Source: Bacteroidota bacterium (GTDB taxonomy: Bacteria; Bacteroidota; Bacteroidia; Bacteroidales; F082). From it: a stretch of DNA of 64,000 bases. The stretch lies in the NCBI GenBank assembly GCA_009773165.1, contig WOUZ01000007.1:151539-215538 (forward strand), in the 5' to 3' direction. The position numbers were made by a program, and so were the translations under genes. A model generated the notes under the pieces. That model made no database searches and was not told the origin of the DNA. It saw only the letters and a program-made list of their open reading frames with translations. Positions 7,914-16,680 of the stretch are shown here, one piece after another. Positions within the stretch are counted from its first letter, which is position 1. Each line of letters opens with the position of its first letter.

Positions 7914-8930
7914 ATGAAAAAATTACTTTTTGTAGGAATTGCAGCATTCTTAGTTTTATCATCTTGCACAAATCAAGGCAGTAAGCAGGTTGATAAGACG
8001 ATGTCGGAAGCTGACACGAAATTAATCGAGACTGCGAAGATTTATTTCAGTAAACTTCCTGAGCCTAATGATCCGACAACACCAATGGCTTTGTTAGGCA
8101 AGAAGCTCTATTATGATGAAACGCTATCTGCCAATGGAAAAATGAGTTGCAATACGTGCCATCCGATTTCCAATTATGGTGTTGATAATGAGCGTACTTC
8201 TCTTGGACACGACGGAACAAGAGGAACCCGCAACAGTCCAACGACCTTTAATGCATACTTTCATGTTGCACAATTTTGGGATGGCAGATCTCCTGACCTC
8301 GCAGATCAAGCCAAAGGCCCTATTTTGAATCCAATTGAAATGGGCATGAAAGGTGTTGAGGATGTCGTCTCTGTTCTTAAAAATTCAGCTGAGTATGCTG
8401 AAATGTTTAAGAAAGCTTTTCCTGAACAGTCCGATCCAATCACTTTTGACAACTTCGCCCTAGCTGTTGCTGACTTTGAGGGAACGCTTGCTACACCTGC
8501 TGCTTTCGACGCTTTTCTCGACGGAGCAGTAACGATGCTGGATGAAGATCAGAAAAATGGACTAAGTTTGTTCATCGAAACAGGTTGCATTGCCTGTCAT
8601 ATCGGACCTGGACTAGGAGGAAATATGATGCAAAGATTTGGACTTGTACATGGCCCATATTGGGAATTTACTGGAAGCAAGCTTCAGGATGAAGGAAAAT
8701 TCGCTCTAACAGGCTCTGAGGCTGATAAAAATGTATTTAAAACACCGTCGCTTCGCAATATCGAAAAAACAGCACCATATTTTCATGATGGAAGTGCGGG
8801 AAGCCTTGAAGAAGCTGTAAAAATCATGTCTTATACTCAGCTTGGTAAAGAATTGAGCCAAGAAGAAATCACTAAAATGATTTCATTCTTTAAAAGTCTT
8901 ACAGGTAAAATTCCTGAACACGCGATTTAA
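7914..8930 (+). CDS. Di-haem cytochrome c peroxidase (CcpA/MauG family), lipoprotein
   Basis: Family members reduce hydrogen peroxide to water using two c-type haems on the periplasmic side. The N-terminus is a lipoprotein signal with lipobox LSSC (Cys18). Two haem motifs are present, CNTCH (79-83) and CIACH (225-229). The GHDGTRGTRNSPT segment and the C-terminal TPSLRNIEKTAPYFHDGS stretch are family hallmarks. The 338-residue length fits. The gene is monocistronic, with a strong terminator 20 bp downstream. No dedicated electron donor gene is adjacent. The peroxidase role is inferred from the family; MauG-like oxidation of another target is possible. Confidence 0.93.
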   Translation: MKKLLFVGIAAFLVLSSCTNQGSKQVDKTMSEADTKLIETAKIYFSKLPEPNDPTTPMALLGKKLYYDETLSANGKMSCNTCHPISNYGVDNERTSLGHDGTRGTRNSPTTFNAYFHVAQFWDGRSPDLADQAKGPILNPIEMGMKGVEDVVSVLKNSAEYAEMFKKAFPEQSDPITFDNFALAVADFEGTLATPAAFDAFLDGAVTMLDEDQKNGLSLFIETGCIACHIGPGLGGNMMQRFGLVHGPYWEFTGSKLQDEGKFALTGSEADKNVFKTPSLRNIEKTAPYFHDGSAGSLEEAVKIMSYTQLGKELSQEEITKMISFFKSLTGKIPEHAI

Positions 8931-8943
8931 TGACACATTTTTA

Positions 8944-8980
8944 AAAAAAACACCCGGCATGTCAATTTCCGGGTGTTTTT
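8944..8980. terminator. Bidirectional terminator after the peroxidase gene
   Basis: CACCCGG (8951-8957) pairs with CCGGGTG (8969-8975) across an 11-nt loop. The stem extends into A and T runs on either side, so it can end both the peroxidase gene and the convergent lipoprotein operon. Confidence 0.88.
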
Positions 8981-9044
8981 ATTATCAAATTTATCGTAAG
9001 CCAATAGAGAACAATTTCTTCATTCTCAAAAAAAAAGGTCTTTC

Positions 9045-9536
9045 TTATCTTTGTAACATCTTAATGCTTAACCCCTTTTGTGTCGACCAACCTTCTTTAT
9101 CAGTCAGACTGATGAAGAAATGATAGTCGCCTTCATCAAAGATCCCGTTTTCATTTGAAAGTGGTATTTCCAAAATCTGATAAATTTGATATAAGGCTGT
9201 ACCTGAAGGGATGCTGTAATCCTGAATCAAAACAAAAGGATTAACAGGTGATTTTACCGGCCATAAGTCACAAGTTGTTACCTCAGTGCTGTGTGAATGA
9301 TGATCGAAATTGTGATGAATAGAAATATTGAATGAACCTAACTCTTTATTGTCGGATATTGACATCTGAATCGTAAAGGGCTCACCAAAATAAACTGTAT
9401 CGCAGCTTAATGGGAATGTGTCTTCATCTGTTAGATCAATGATAGGTTTTTGGTCATCGATTTCCTCTTTCTGACAGCCATAAATGCCAGTTAAAAAGAT
9501 AGTAAACAGTAAACTCAGAATTATTAAATTTCTCAT
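9045..9536 (-). CDS. DUF4625-like lipoprotein (163 aa)
   Basis: A short lipoprotein with signal and lipobox around IYGC (Cys21). The mature part is an all-beta, Ig-like sequence with SISDNKELGSFNI and a histidine-rich turn (HHNFDHHSHS). It resembles DUF4625 proteins, which in Bacteroidota often accompany metal-related TonB receptors; that link is from memory of the family. It is the last gene of a leftward operon, 21 bp after a longer paralogue. It is probably anchored in the outer membrane and may capture metal ions, which is inference from the histidines and context. Confidence 0.7.
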   Translation of the reverse strand: MRNLIILSLLFTIFLTGIYGCQKEEIDDQKPIIDLTDEDTFPLSCDTVYFGEPFTIQMSISDNKELGSFNISIHHNFDHHSHSTEVTTCDLWPVKSPVNPFVLIQDYSIPSGTALYQIYQILEIPLSNENGIFDEGDYHFFISLTDKEGWSTQKGLSIKMLQR

Positions 9537-9557
9537 TTCATTTAATTAAAATATTGA

Positions 9558-10406
9558 TTACATGTTTATTACAATAGGATAATGAGCTGAATATACCCAG
9601 TTTGCACCAAAGGCATCTTTTGCTTTAACTAATAAATAATGCTCCCCCGACTGCCAGCCGAAAGCGCCTCCAATCACTTTTTGTGGAAGGTCGTTATCAA
9701 CCAAAGATCCAATTGTGATAGTTGCACTAAAGCTGTCAGACTGAGGAGAATCAAATTCATGTGTATGTAATAAAGCGATTGTATTGGCTGAACTAACTTG
9801 TTCATCAGTTAGATTTTGACTTACTCTTACCAGAGCAATATATAATCCGCCTAAGGCCATATCATCCGAAACAGAACCACTGATTGTGATACTGCTTCCA
9901 TTACTGAAAGCTTGTAAATTATCAGGGGCTGAAGTTACAGTAAGAACAGGAGCAGTCATGTCCTCAGGAACCTTCAGTTCAATTTCATCTTCAATAACTG
10001 TTTGATTTCCATCCATATCAGTAACAGTAAAATGAAAATGATAATGTCCGACTTCAGCATCAAACGGTACTTCAAGATGCTCATGAAAAGTGGTGTTTTT
10101 TAATCCAGAGAATTTAGTATAAACGGTGTCAACTTCCCAAAGACCCGCGTCAAAAAGAACCAAACTACTTTTTGCTTCGTGTTCACCTTCAGGATGTATG
10201 GTAACAGCAATCTGCTGAATTTTTCCTTCAGCAATTATATCAGCTTCAATATGCAAATCATTGCCAAGGTAGGCAATTCTACCATTTTCATAACCTAATT
10301 CAGTGATTGTGATTACTGGCTTTGCAACCTGCTCATCCTTTTTACATGAGGTAAAAGCAAAAACTGCAAAAATTATAATAATATGTAGTAAATGATTGAT
10401 TTTCAT
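9558..10406 (-). CDS. DUF4625 lipoprotein (282 aa)
   Basis: The lipobox FTSC (about Cys20) follows a hydrophobic signal. Two Ig-like halves are visible, about 30-145 and 150-282. The first carries a histidine-rich strand pair (FHEHLEV and GHYHFHFTVTD), the pattern typical of DUF4625. The second contains ITISGSVSDDMALGG and later LLHTHEF. The gene sits 12 bp downstream of the TonB receptor and 21 bp upstream of the shorter relative, in an operon headed by a Fur-type regulator. A surface lipoprotein aiding metal capture is a reasonable inference; no biochemical role is established by the sequence. Confidence 0.75.
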   Translation of the reverse strand: MKINHLLHIIIIFAVFAFTSCKKDEQVAKPVITITELGYENGRIAYLGNDLHIEADIIAEGKIQQIAVTIHPEGEHEAKSSLVLFDAGLWEVDTVYTKFSGLKNTTFHEHLEVPFDAEVGHYHFHFTVTDMDGNQTVIEDEIELKVPEDMTAPVLTVTSAPDNLQAFSNGSSITISGSVSDDMALGGLYIALVRVSQNLTDEQVSSANTIALLHTHEFDSPQSDSFSATITIGSLVDNDLPQKVIGGAFGWQSGEHYLLVKAKDAFGANWVYSAHYPIVINM

Positions 10407-10418
10407 TGTGTTAAATTT

Positions 10419-12824
10419 TTAGTTGTTAAGAGATTTATTAAAAGGGATAGTAATATTTAAAACAAAACTCCGGCCAGGCTCCGGAACATTAATTAGTCTG
10501 TAATAACTTGTATGATTAAAATACTTTGCATTAAGAAGGTTTTGAATTTGCAATGCAACATTAAATGACTGTTTATTCCAATTTATCTGTGTACCAAGCG
10601 CTAAATTGACCGTTTGATACCCACTCGTTTTTTCTTCAGGAGGAACAATTGCATTTTGGTTTCCTACCAACCTGAAATCCATCGACAGGTAAGGGTTTAC
10701 AAATGTTTTTGTTCCTTGTGGCTCGAATCTCGCATTCAGCAATAGTGAAGCTGGTGGTGAAAATGGCAAAGCAAAGCCTTTCTTATCACCAGAAGTTTGT
10801 AAAGAATACACATAGTCGCCAATTATTCCCAATCTTAAGACTGAGCTGATAGCATAATGTGCATGAAGCTCTCCACCATATCGGAGAACTTCACTTTGTG
10901 AATAGGTAAATATTTGATTTCCATTTCCATACAACCTATCATGCTCAAAACCTGGATTCAAATAGATGTAATTTACAAAATAGGTTCCAAAAGGGGTTAG
11001 TCCGATTGCCAGTTTTTCGGACTGCCACTCCAAACCAAAATCGATTTGATAAGCAACCTCTGGTGATAAATCAGCGTTTCCCTTTTCATAACTAAAATGA
11101 TGATAATTTACCCCATTGGCAGCCAACTCCTTAGCAATAGGCATCCGGAAGCTTTTTCCTAGGTTTACTTTGAAATCGAAATCTCGCAATGTAGCAACAT
11201 AACCAACTGACCATGAAATATTTGAAAAACTTCTATCGAGCTCCGATGCTCGCTGAACAAAAATCTTTTCATCACTTCCCTCCCCTTTTGGACTCTCAAA
11301 CCAGTCGTAGTAAGCATCGGTATGAAGGAAACCTGCATCATACCTAAGTCCTGCCTGCAAAACTGCGTTATTGGGAAGCCTGTAATTCCAATAAGTGAAA
11401 ACACCTGACGAAAATTGTTTGAATGCTGGAATAATAAAACCTCTTCCATCAATGGTATTCGATTGATATTCTGCACTTAACCCAAAGATAGATTCAACAT
11501 TTTGAAAAGGTCTTAGCGAAATTTTCGTATTGCCAGATAGGACATATTTGTCAAATGCCCGCTCTAAATCAGCATCAAAGGGCAAAGTATCAGGGAAAAC
11601 TGCCGGCATATAACCGTGATTCACATAATTACTCCATTCCTGACGCAAATTCTGTTGATAACCAACTTCGGCCGACCATTGGTAATTTTCACGGAAAATA
11701 TCACTTTTGTTCACAATTTTAATATGCCGAACTTCCTGATAAGGGAAGTGAATATCCCGTGATGCAGCGTCGTGCAGGTCTGTGTCAACCCTTCGTGGTT
11801 CGAGGCCGTGAGCATTGGCAAAAAAACCTTGTTTATTATTCAAAACACTCATGAAGATTCTGTTGGTGAAATGTTTTTCAACAAAGCCAACTGAAAAGTG
11901 AATATTCTGCTCTTCGCCTGCAGTATTGCGCAGGCGACGGTTATGCAAAGCAGCCTTAAAGGAGTAAATATCAATACTATCTGCAGGCACTTTATAATCA
12001 GCATAATCTGCAACACTTGCCCTCATTGTGAAATAGAAGCGATTCTTTCTGACATAAGCAAACAACGAGCCTCCAATTAAATCGTTGTTGCTGTTAGCAG
12101 TTAAATCAACATTTCCGCCAGCAGTGCAGGGTTCGGGAATTTTTGATTGTTTCAGATCAATTACGCCACCAATAGCATCCGATCCATACATAAGGGAAGC
12201 TGGACCCTTAACAATCTCAACTCGTTCGATAGCGTATTGGTCAATCTCCAACCCATGATCTGAACCCCATTGCTGACTCTCGTGCTTTATCCCATGCTCA
12301 ACAACCACTACTCTATTGAAACCTAACCCCCGAATTGCCGGCTTCGACTGCCCAGAGCCAATACTCATAGCATCAACACCAGGCAACCTGTCAAGGGTCT
12401 TCATAAGGTCGCCACCCATGTGTTGCTTTAAAAAAGCTGTGTTCGCAACATCAACCGTAAGCGAATTCTCCTTATGTGCCGGGTCGGTCAAATGACCTGT
12501 TACAACAACTTCCTGCAAAGTTTGCCTTACAGGAAACAAGGTAATATGCATATCCATGCTCTTATTTATTGTAAGTAATTGTTTATATGCAACATAACCT
12601 ATATAAGTAATTTCCAGCGTATAGTCTCCCTTTGGCATGGAGCTAAAGACGAAATTTCCATTCGCATCAGTTGCTTGACCAAAATGGCTTGGATTGAGCA
12701 CGATTGTGGCACCCGGAAGTGGCATCCCAAGGTCATCAGAAACCGTTCCTTTTAAAGTAAATGTCTGGCTGTTTGCCATATAGGATAAACCTAAAATAAC
12801 AATCAGAAGGTAATACCTTCTCAT
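10419..12824 (-). CDS. TonB-dependent outer-membrane receptor, probably for a metal ion or metal complex
   Basis: After a signal peptide (about 1-19) come a carboxypeptidase-regulatory-like domain (about 22-105), a plug domain (about 115-235, with IRGLGFNRVVVVEHG and VEIVKGPASLMYGSDAIGG), and a beta-barrel ending in an aromatic-rich C-terminal strand. The plug segment HESQQWGSDHGLEIDQ and extracellular histidines (NYHHFSYEKGN) recall ZnuD-type zinc receptors. No SusD partner follows, so this is not a glycan uptake pair. The operon begins with a Fur/Zur-type gene and ends with two His-rich lipoproteins, which supports metal uptake. Zinc is favoured; nickel, iron or another ion cannot be excluded. 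At 801 residues it is full length. Confidence 0.9.
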   Translation of the reverse strand: MRRYYLLIVILGLSYMANSQTFTLKGTVSDDLGMPLPGATIVLNPSHFGQATDANGNFVFSSMPKGDYTLEITYIGYVAYKQLLTINKSMDMHITLFPVRQTLQEVVVTGHLTDPAHKENSLTVDVANTAFLKQHMGGDLMKTLDRLPGVDAMSIGSGQSKPAIRGLGFNRVVVVEHGIKHESQQWGSDHGLEIDQYAIERVEIVKGPASLMYGSDAIGGVIDLKQSKIPEPCTAGGNVDLTANSNNDLIGGSLFAYVRKNRFYFTMRASVADYADYKVPADSIDIYSFKAALHNRRLRNTAGEEQNIHFSVGFVEKHFTNRIFMSVLNNKQGFFANAHGLEPRRVDTDLHDAASRDIHFPYQEVRHIKIVNKSDIFRENYQWSAEVGYQQNLRQEWSNYVNHGYMPAVFPDTLPFDADLERAFDKYVLSGNTKISLRPFQNVESIFGLSAEYQSNTIDGRGFIIPAFKQFSSGVFTYWNYRLPNNAVLQAGLRYDAGFLHTDAYYDWFESPKGEGSDEKIFVQRASELDRSFSNISWSVGYVATLRDFDFKVNLGKSFRMPIAKELAANGVNYHHFSYEKGNADLSPEVAYQIDFGLEWQSEKLAIGLTPFGTYFVNYIYLNPGFEHDRLYGNGNQIFTYSQSEVLRYGGELHAHYAISSVLRLGIIGDYVYSLQTSGDKKGFALPFSPPASLLLNARFEPQGTKTFVNPYLSMDFRLVGNQNAIVPPEEKTSGYQTVNLALGTQINWNKQSFNVALQIQNLLNAKYFNHTSYYRLINVPEPGRSFVLNITIPFNKSLNN

Positions 12825-12865
12825 AAGATAAAATAAATGGTAATAAAAAATTGGACTTCCTGTGT

Positions 12866-13228
12866 TTAAAGAAGTGATACCGGTGGAGCACGCGGACTTA
12901 TGAAATGTTGAATATCAGTAAATGGAACCGATTCAGGATTAACAAAATAATGAAAGTCACTACCATCAATTTCCCTAAACGAAACCAAGTTGACAGGAAT
13001 ATCCTTTAAAGCTAGTTTAAACCCAATAACAAGGCAGCTTTTTTGTTTGGAATGTTCTGTCTTCCAGATAAGTGTTGAATAATCATCAATGTCATCTGTT
13101 TTGCCGGCACAGAAATGGTCACAACTGCCTCCTGTATGATATTCAAATGTATGAATAGCCTGATATACTGTTGGATAACCAAACAGCAGAAGTAATACAA
13201 GGACAATATGTTGTTTAAATTTTTTCAA
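12866..13228 (-). CDS. Small exported or membrane protein, possibly DUF2946-like (120 aa)
   Basis: An N-terminal hydrophobic helix (about 8-20) is followed by a short polar domain with a Cys/His-rich patch (HTGGSCDHFCAGK). The protein ends in SPRAPPVSLL. A terminal R-x-P-P stretch occurs in DUF2946 and related small proteins found near metal-transport genes; I rely on recall here and it is not decisive. The gene starts 5 bp after the Fur-type gene and is followed 41 bp later by the TonB receptor. It could bind metal in the periplasm, but no function is assigned. Confidence 0.6.
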   Translation of the reverse strand: MKKFKQHIVLVLLLLFGYPTVYQAIHTFEYHTGGSCDHFCAGKTDDIDDYSTLIWKTEHSKQKSCLVIGFKLALKDIPVNLVSFREIDGSDFHYFVNPESVPFTDIQHFISPRAPPVSLL

Positions 13229-13233
13229 AAACC

Positions 13234-13638
13234 TTATTTATCCTGACAATGATGACAAACTCCTTTTATAATTACTTCTGTTTCGTTAGCCGTATATCCT
13301 TTCGGTAAAACCGGAACCGCAACAGGAATCATCTCCATACATTTAACTTCGTTGCAGGCTTCACAATAAAAATGTGCGTGCAACGGATTGGAATTAACTG
13401 CCGGATCGATTGCATAACGAACATTTAGATGATCGACCACAATTCTATGCAATATTCTGGATTCCTCCAGGGTTTTAAACGACCTGTAGAAAGTTGTCCG
13501 ATCATAATTTCCTGCTAATTTCTCACGTATCTCATTCTCCGACATAGCTTTATCGGAACGCATAATTACATCAAGAATTCCTTCCCGACAACTTGTGCGC
13601 TTCAAATGGTGTCTTTGTAATACTTCAGCAGGATTCAT
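13234..13638 (-). CDS. Fur-family metalloregulator (Zur-like)
   Basis: Fur-family proteins repress metal uptake genes when loaded with their ion. The winged helix covers about residues 1-80, with TTFYRSFKTLEE as recognition helix and wing entry. The dimerisation/metal domain has His87, His89, Cys92 and Cys95 in HAHFYCEAC, and a C-terminal Cys128-x2-Cys131 pair (VCHHC) forming the structural zinc site. At 134 residues it is normal. It heads a leftward operon with a TonB receptor, which points to local control of metal import. Zur is the favoured subtype because of the ZnuD-like receptor; the metal cannot be read from sequence alone. Confidence 0.9.
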   Translation of the reverse strand: MNPAEVLQRHHLKRTSCREGILDVIMRSDKAMSENEIREKLAGNYDRTTFYRSFKTLEESRILHRIVVDHLNVRYAIDPAVNSNPLHAHFYCEACNEVKCMEMIPVAVPVLPKGYTANETEVIIKGVCHHCQDK

Positions 13639-13640
13639 GA

Positions 13641-13679
13641 ATGCAACATTGATTTAAATGCAACAATGATGCAAATGTA
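13641..13679 (-). promoter_or_regulatory. Promoter of the Fur-type operon with three ATGCAA repeats
   Basis: On the minus strand TACATTTG (complement of 13672-13679) is a good -7 box. The -33 element is unclear. Three direct copies of ATGCAA(C/A)(A/T) occur on the plus strand at 13641-13648, 13658-13665 and 13669-13676, the last overlapping the -7 box and the others lying around the predicted start site. This is a candidate operator for autoregulation by the metalloregulator. Confidence 0.5.
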
Positions 13680-13714
13680 AAACTTTTTTAACCACAAACG
13701 AATAAAACTGATAA

Positions 13715-15508
13715 TTAATTCTTCTCAGAGTCTTTTTCAAGCCGTTTACTGAGTTTAAAATAAACACCGTCTTTACGCTGAATCAACTCGTTGTGAGTAC
13801 CACTTTCAACGATTCTTCCATCTTCCATTACCACAATCAAATCAGCATCAAGAATTGTTGAAAGCCTATGTGCAATAATTATGGACGTCCGGTTCTTCAT
13901 CAACTCATTGAGAGCCAGCTGAACAAGTCCTTCAGAGAGGTTGTCAAGTGCGGATGTAGCCTCATCAAGAATTAAAATTTTGGGATCTCGTAAAATAGCC
14001 CTTGCAATAGCAACGCGCTGACGCTGTCCACCTGACAACTGAATGCCGCGTTCACCGACAGTAGTTTCAAAGCCTTCAGGAAAACTTTCGATAAATTCCA
14101 GCGCATTTGCTCTTTCAGCGGCAAGTTTGATTTCAATCAATGATGCTCCCGGTTTGCCATAGGCAATGTTTTCGGCAATACTTCCACCAAAAAGCATCAC
14201 TTCCTGTGGCACAATAGCCATTTGTTGACGTAAACATTTTTGATGAATTGAGGTTGAAGGCTGTCCATCGAACAAAATCTCTCCGCTTGAGGGATCATAA
14301 AACCTGAAAAGCAAAGATGTCAGCGTAGTTTTTCCAGCGCCTGAAGCACCAACCAAAGCGACCATCTGACCCGTTTCTATTTTGAAATGAATATCTTTAA
14401 GCACCTCAACATCCGACCTTCCCGGATAGGAAAACATAACATGATTGAATTCAATTTTACCGCCAAGTTTGGTATCGCAACCTTTTTTTTCAGTCTCCTG
14501 AAATTCCGCACCCTCTTTTAATAAATCCATCAAACTCTCTGTTGCTCCAACTGCTTTTTGAACTTGCGAATAAAGGTCGGCCATGCCCGAAATAGATGCT
14601 CCAATAAATACTGTATATAAAATGAACTTAAACAAATCGCCGGCAGCTATACCCTCTCCGCTGTTTACCAAATAAACGCCATACCAAATCACTCCAACAA
14701 TTGTTGTAAACAGACTGAACACAATTAAAGATATAAAAAGTGCACGAGCTTTTGCTCCCTTTATGGCTATATAAATAACTTCATTTGTGCTTTTTGTATA
14801 ACGCTGACCCTCAAATGATTCATTAGCGTAAGCTTTAACATTTGCGATTCCTTGCAAGGTTTCTTCGACAATAATATTTGACTGAGCTACCTGACCTTGT
14901 GTGTTCTTTGAGAGCGCCCTAATATGTTTACCAAAAAATCTGGCTCCAATTGCAACAAGGGGCACAAAAGCTAACATAAAAAGAGTGAGTTTAACTGACA
15001 CTAGTGAAAGTAAAATTACCCCACCAACAATAGTAATAATCTGCCTGACAAACTGTGCTAAAGTAAAAGTAAAAGTTTCTTGCAAAACAGAAATATCAGC
15101 AGAAATGCGGCTATTCAACTCTCCAACTCTATGCTTTGAAAAAAAGCTCATTGGAAGCCTGATAATATGGTTGTAAGTTGTTTGTCTTAACTCAGCCAAC
15201 ATATGCTGAGTCACAAGCTCGAACCAATAAATCCTCAGATAAGCAAAAATAGCATTCACAGCGAAAATACCTAAAAGAATTAATGCTATCTGATTGATAT
15301 GCTGCAAACTAGCTTCAGGATTGGCTTGATTAATCAGATCACCCAGCAACATCGGAAAGGCCAAAGTTGTTAAGCTCGATATCGATAATGCGACCAATCC
15401 ACCAATAAAGGCATACTTTTTTGGCAACACATATTTAAGCAATGAAAGTAATTGGTTAAAGCCCTTCCAGCTCAACTTGGTTTTTACTTTTGTTTCAGTA
15501 TCCTGCAT
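13715..15508 (-). CDS. ABC exporter half-transporter (MsbA-like)
   Basis: This is a fused transmembrane and ATPase polypeptide, expected to work as a homodimer in the inner membrane. Six membrane helices lie in about residues 25-320. The nucleotide-binding domain (about 350-590) has Walker A GASGAGKTT, signature LSGGQRQRVA, Walker B ILILDEATSALD and the switch His in IIAHRLST. The 597-residue length is standard for MsbA-like lipid or drug exporters. The substrate is not determinable here. The upstream SRPBCC-GyrI-like gene ends 83 bp before its start in the same direction, with no clear promoter between, so they may be co-transcribed. A weak inverted repeat (15521-15542) sits in that gap. Confidence 0.92.
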   Translation of the reverse strand: MQDTETKVKTKLSWKGFNQLLSLLKYVLPKKYAFIGGLVALSISSLTTLAFPMLLGDLINQANPEASLQHINQIALILLGIFAVNAIFAYLRIYWFELVTQHMLAELRQTTYNHIIRLPMSFFSKHRVGELNSRISADISVLQETFTFTLAQFVRQIITIVGGVILLSLVSVKLTLFMLAFVPLVAIGARFFGKHIRALSKNTQGQVAQSNIIVEETLQGIANVKAYANESFEGQRYTKSTNEVIYIAIKGAKARALFISLIVFSLFTTIVGVIWYGVYLVNSGEGIAAGDLFKFILYTVFIGASISGMADLYSQVQKAVGATESLMDLLKEGAEFQETEKKGCDTKLGGKIEFNHVMFSYPGRSDVEVLKDIHFKIETGQMVALVGASGAGKTTLTSLLFRFYDPSSGEILFDGQPSTSIHQKCLRQQMAIVPQEVMLFGGSIAENIAYGKPGASLIEIKLAAERANALEFIESFPEGFETTVGERGIQLSGGQRQRVAIARAILRDPKILILDEATSALDNLSEGLVQLALNELMKNRTSIIIAHRLSTILDADLIVVMEDGRIVESGTHNELIQRKDGVYFKLSKRLEKDSEKN

Positions 15509-15591
15509 AATTCAATTGCTTTCTCAGAAAAACATCTGAGAAGTGATGTTGTTCATTCCCAGTTACAAGGTCATATTATAGTAATAAAACA

Positions 15592-16599
15592 CTATTGCTG
15601 CTTTTGGGTGTATGGATAATAAATATTAGTTATCCATTTCGTTGAATCTCCTTCGGTTGTCGGACCAACTACATACTCTTCCCAAACTCCCATATTTTTC
15701 ATAGATAATTGATAATCTGCCATATACGCATCAAGGTCAAGATGAGCTTTGTACAAACCACTATAGGGGCCAGTGAGTGTTGTCTTCAATGTTGTGCCGC
15801 CTGGACGCTTGAAATACGTAACACGCCCGCTTTCCCGAGCTTCCTCAGCTACAGGAAATCCTACTCTCATACGAATAGGAGCATCTTCGGTCCAGTTATA
15901 ATAGAGACCAAAAGCTGGCCCTGCTGCTGCAATACGGCTACGAGACATTGTCAGAGCTAATTCGCTGAAATTCTGCTCTGTAACAGATCCAATCATATTT
16001 ATCATGGCAGAATCGTAAATCGTCAAAGATGGTATGCTCTCAAGTTCAATGCGCTCGACAGGAAGAGAAGGAACTTCATTCTCTGCAATTTCCTTCAATT
16101 TTGTCAGACCTTTTTCTTGCATCGGCTTCATCATGCTTTCGATGAAATAGCCGAAATACTTATAGAATGGATATTTTAACCCGGAAAGCTTCAATGCCCA
16201 TGTTACTTCTACACCATCACCCTTTTCAACAAAGGTCCATTCATCAAATGCTTTTCCATTTCCATCCATATCTAACAAGCTCTGAATGAATGTATAAGGC
16301 TCACTTTTCAGGATAAGCATGCTGCCATCCCCCATACTTTCACTTTTCCAGACATGCTTATTACCAACACCTTGCAACGGTCCTTCATATACAGAAACCA
16401 TATTTGTGTCGCCTAATTCAAACGGGCTCCATTTTTGCCAGTTTTGAAAACTATTCACCTGACGAAAAATCGTTTGTGCATTCGCTTTAATAACAATACT
16501 TTGACTAGTTTCTGCGGTATCCTTCATCAAGGCCGGCAAAATAAGGAGTACTACCAAAAACACCGCAAATACTATCCCAACAAATTTTAATAATCGCAT
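15592..16599 (-). CDS. SRPBCC domain plus GyrI-like domain protein, membrane-anchored
   Basis: A single N-terminal hydrophobic helix (about 5-25) is followed by an SRPBCC/polyketide-cyclase-like domain (about 35-175; FQNWQKWSPFE and GVGNKHVWKSESMGDG are typical). A C-terminal GyrI-like small-molecule-binding domain (about 180-330) carries SLTIYDSAMIN and the GPYSGLYKAHLDLDAYM stretch. No DNA-binding region is present, so it is not an AraC-type regulator. The helix suggests inner-membrane tethering with periplasmic binding domains, which is inference. A TACTTTTG box on the minus strand (16651-16658) lies 52 nt upstream of the ATG. The ligand is unknown. Confidence 0.8.
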   Translation of the reverse strand: MRLLKFVGIVFAVFLVVLLILPALMKDTAETSQSIVIKANAQTIFRQVNSFQNWQKWSPFELGDTNMVSVYEGPLQGVGNKHVWKSESMGDGSMLILKSEPYTFIQSLLDMDGNGKAFDEWTFVEKGDGVEVTWALKLSGLKYPFYKYFGYFIESMMKPMQEKGLTKLKEIAENEVPSLPVERIELESIPSLTIYDSAMINMIGSVTEQNFSELALTMSRSRIAAAGPAFGLYYNWTEDAPIRMRVGFPVAEEARESGRVTYFKRPGGTTLKTTLTGPYSGLYKAHLDLDAYMADYQLSMKNMGVWEEYVVGPTTEGDSTKWITNIYYPYTQKQQ

Positions 16600-16680
16600 A
16601 TTCTATTTATTTAAGTTACTAACAGCTTAATTTTTACGATCAACACATGCCAAAAGTAAACATATGAAAGCATAATCTTA

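Noticed and set aside
15521..15542. Inverted repeat TTCTCAG / CTGAGAA between the SRPBCC and ABC genes
   Set aside because: The stem is 7 bp with an 8-nt spacer and no T run, too weak for a terminator or operator call.
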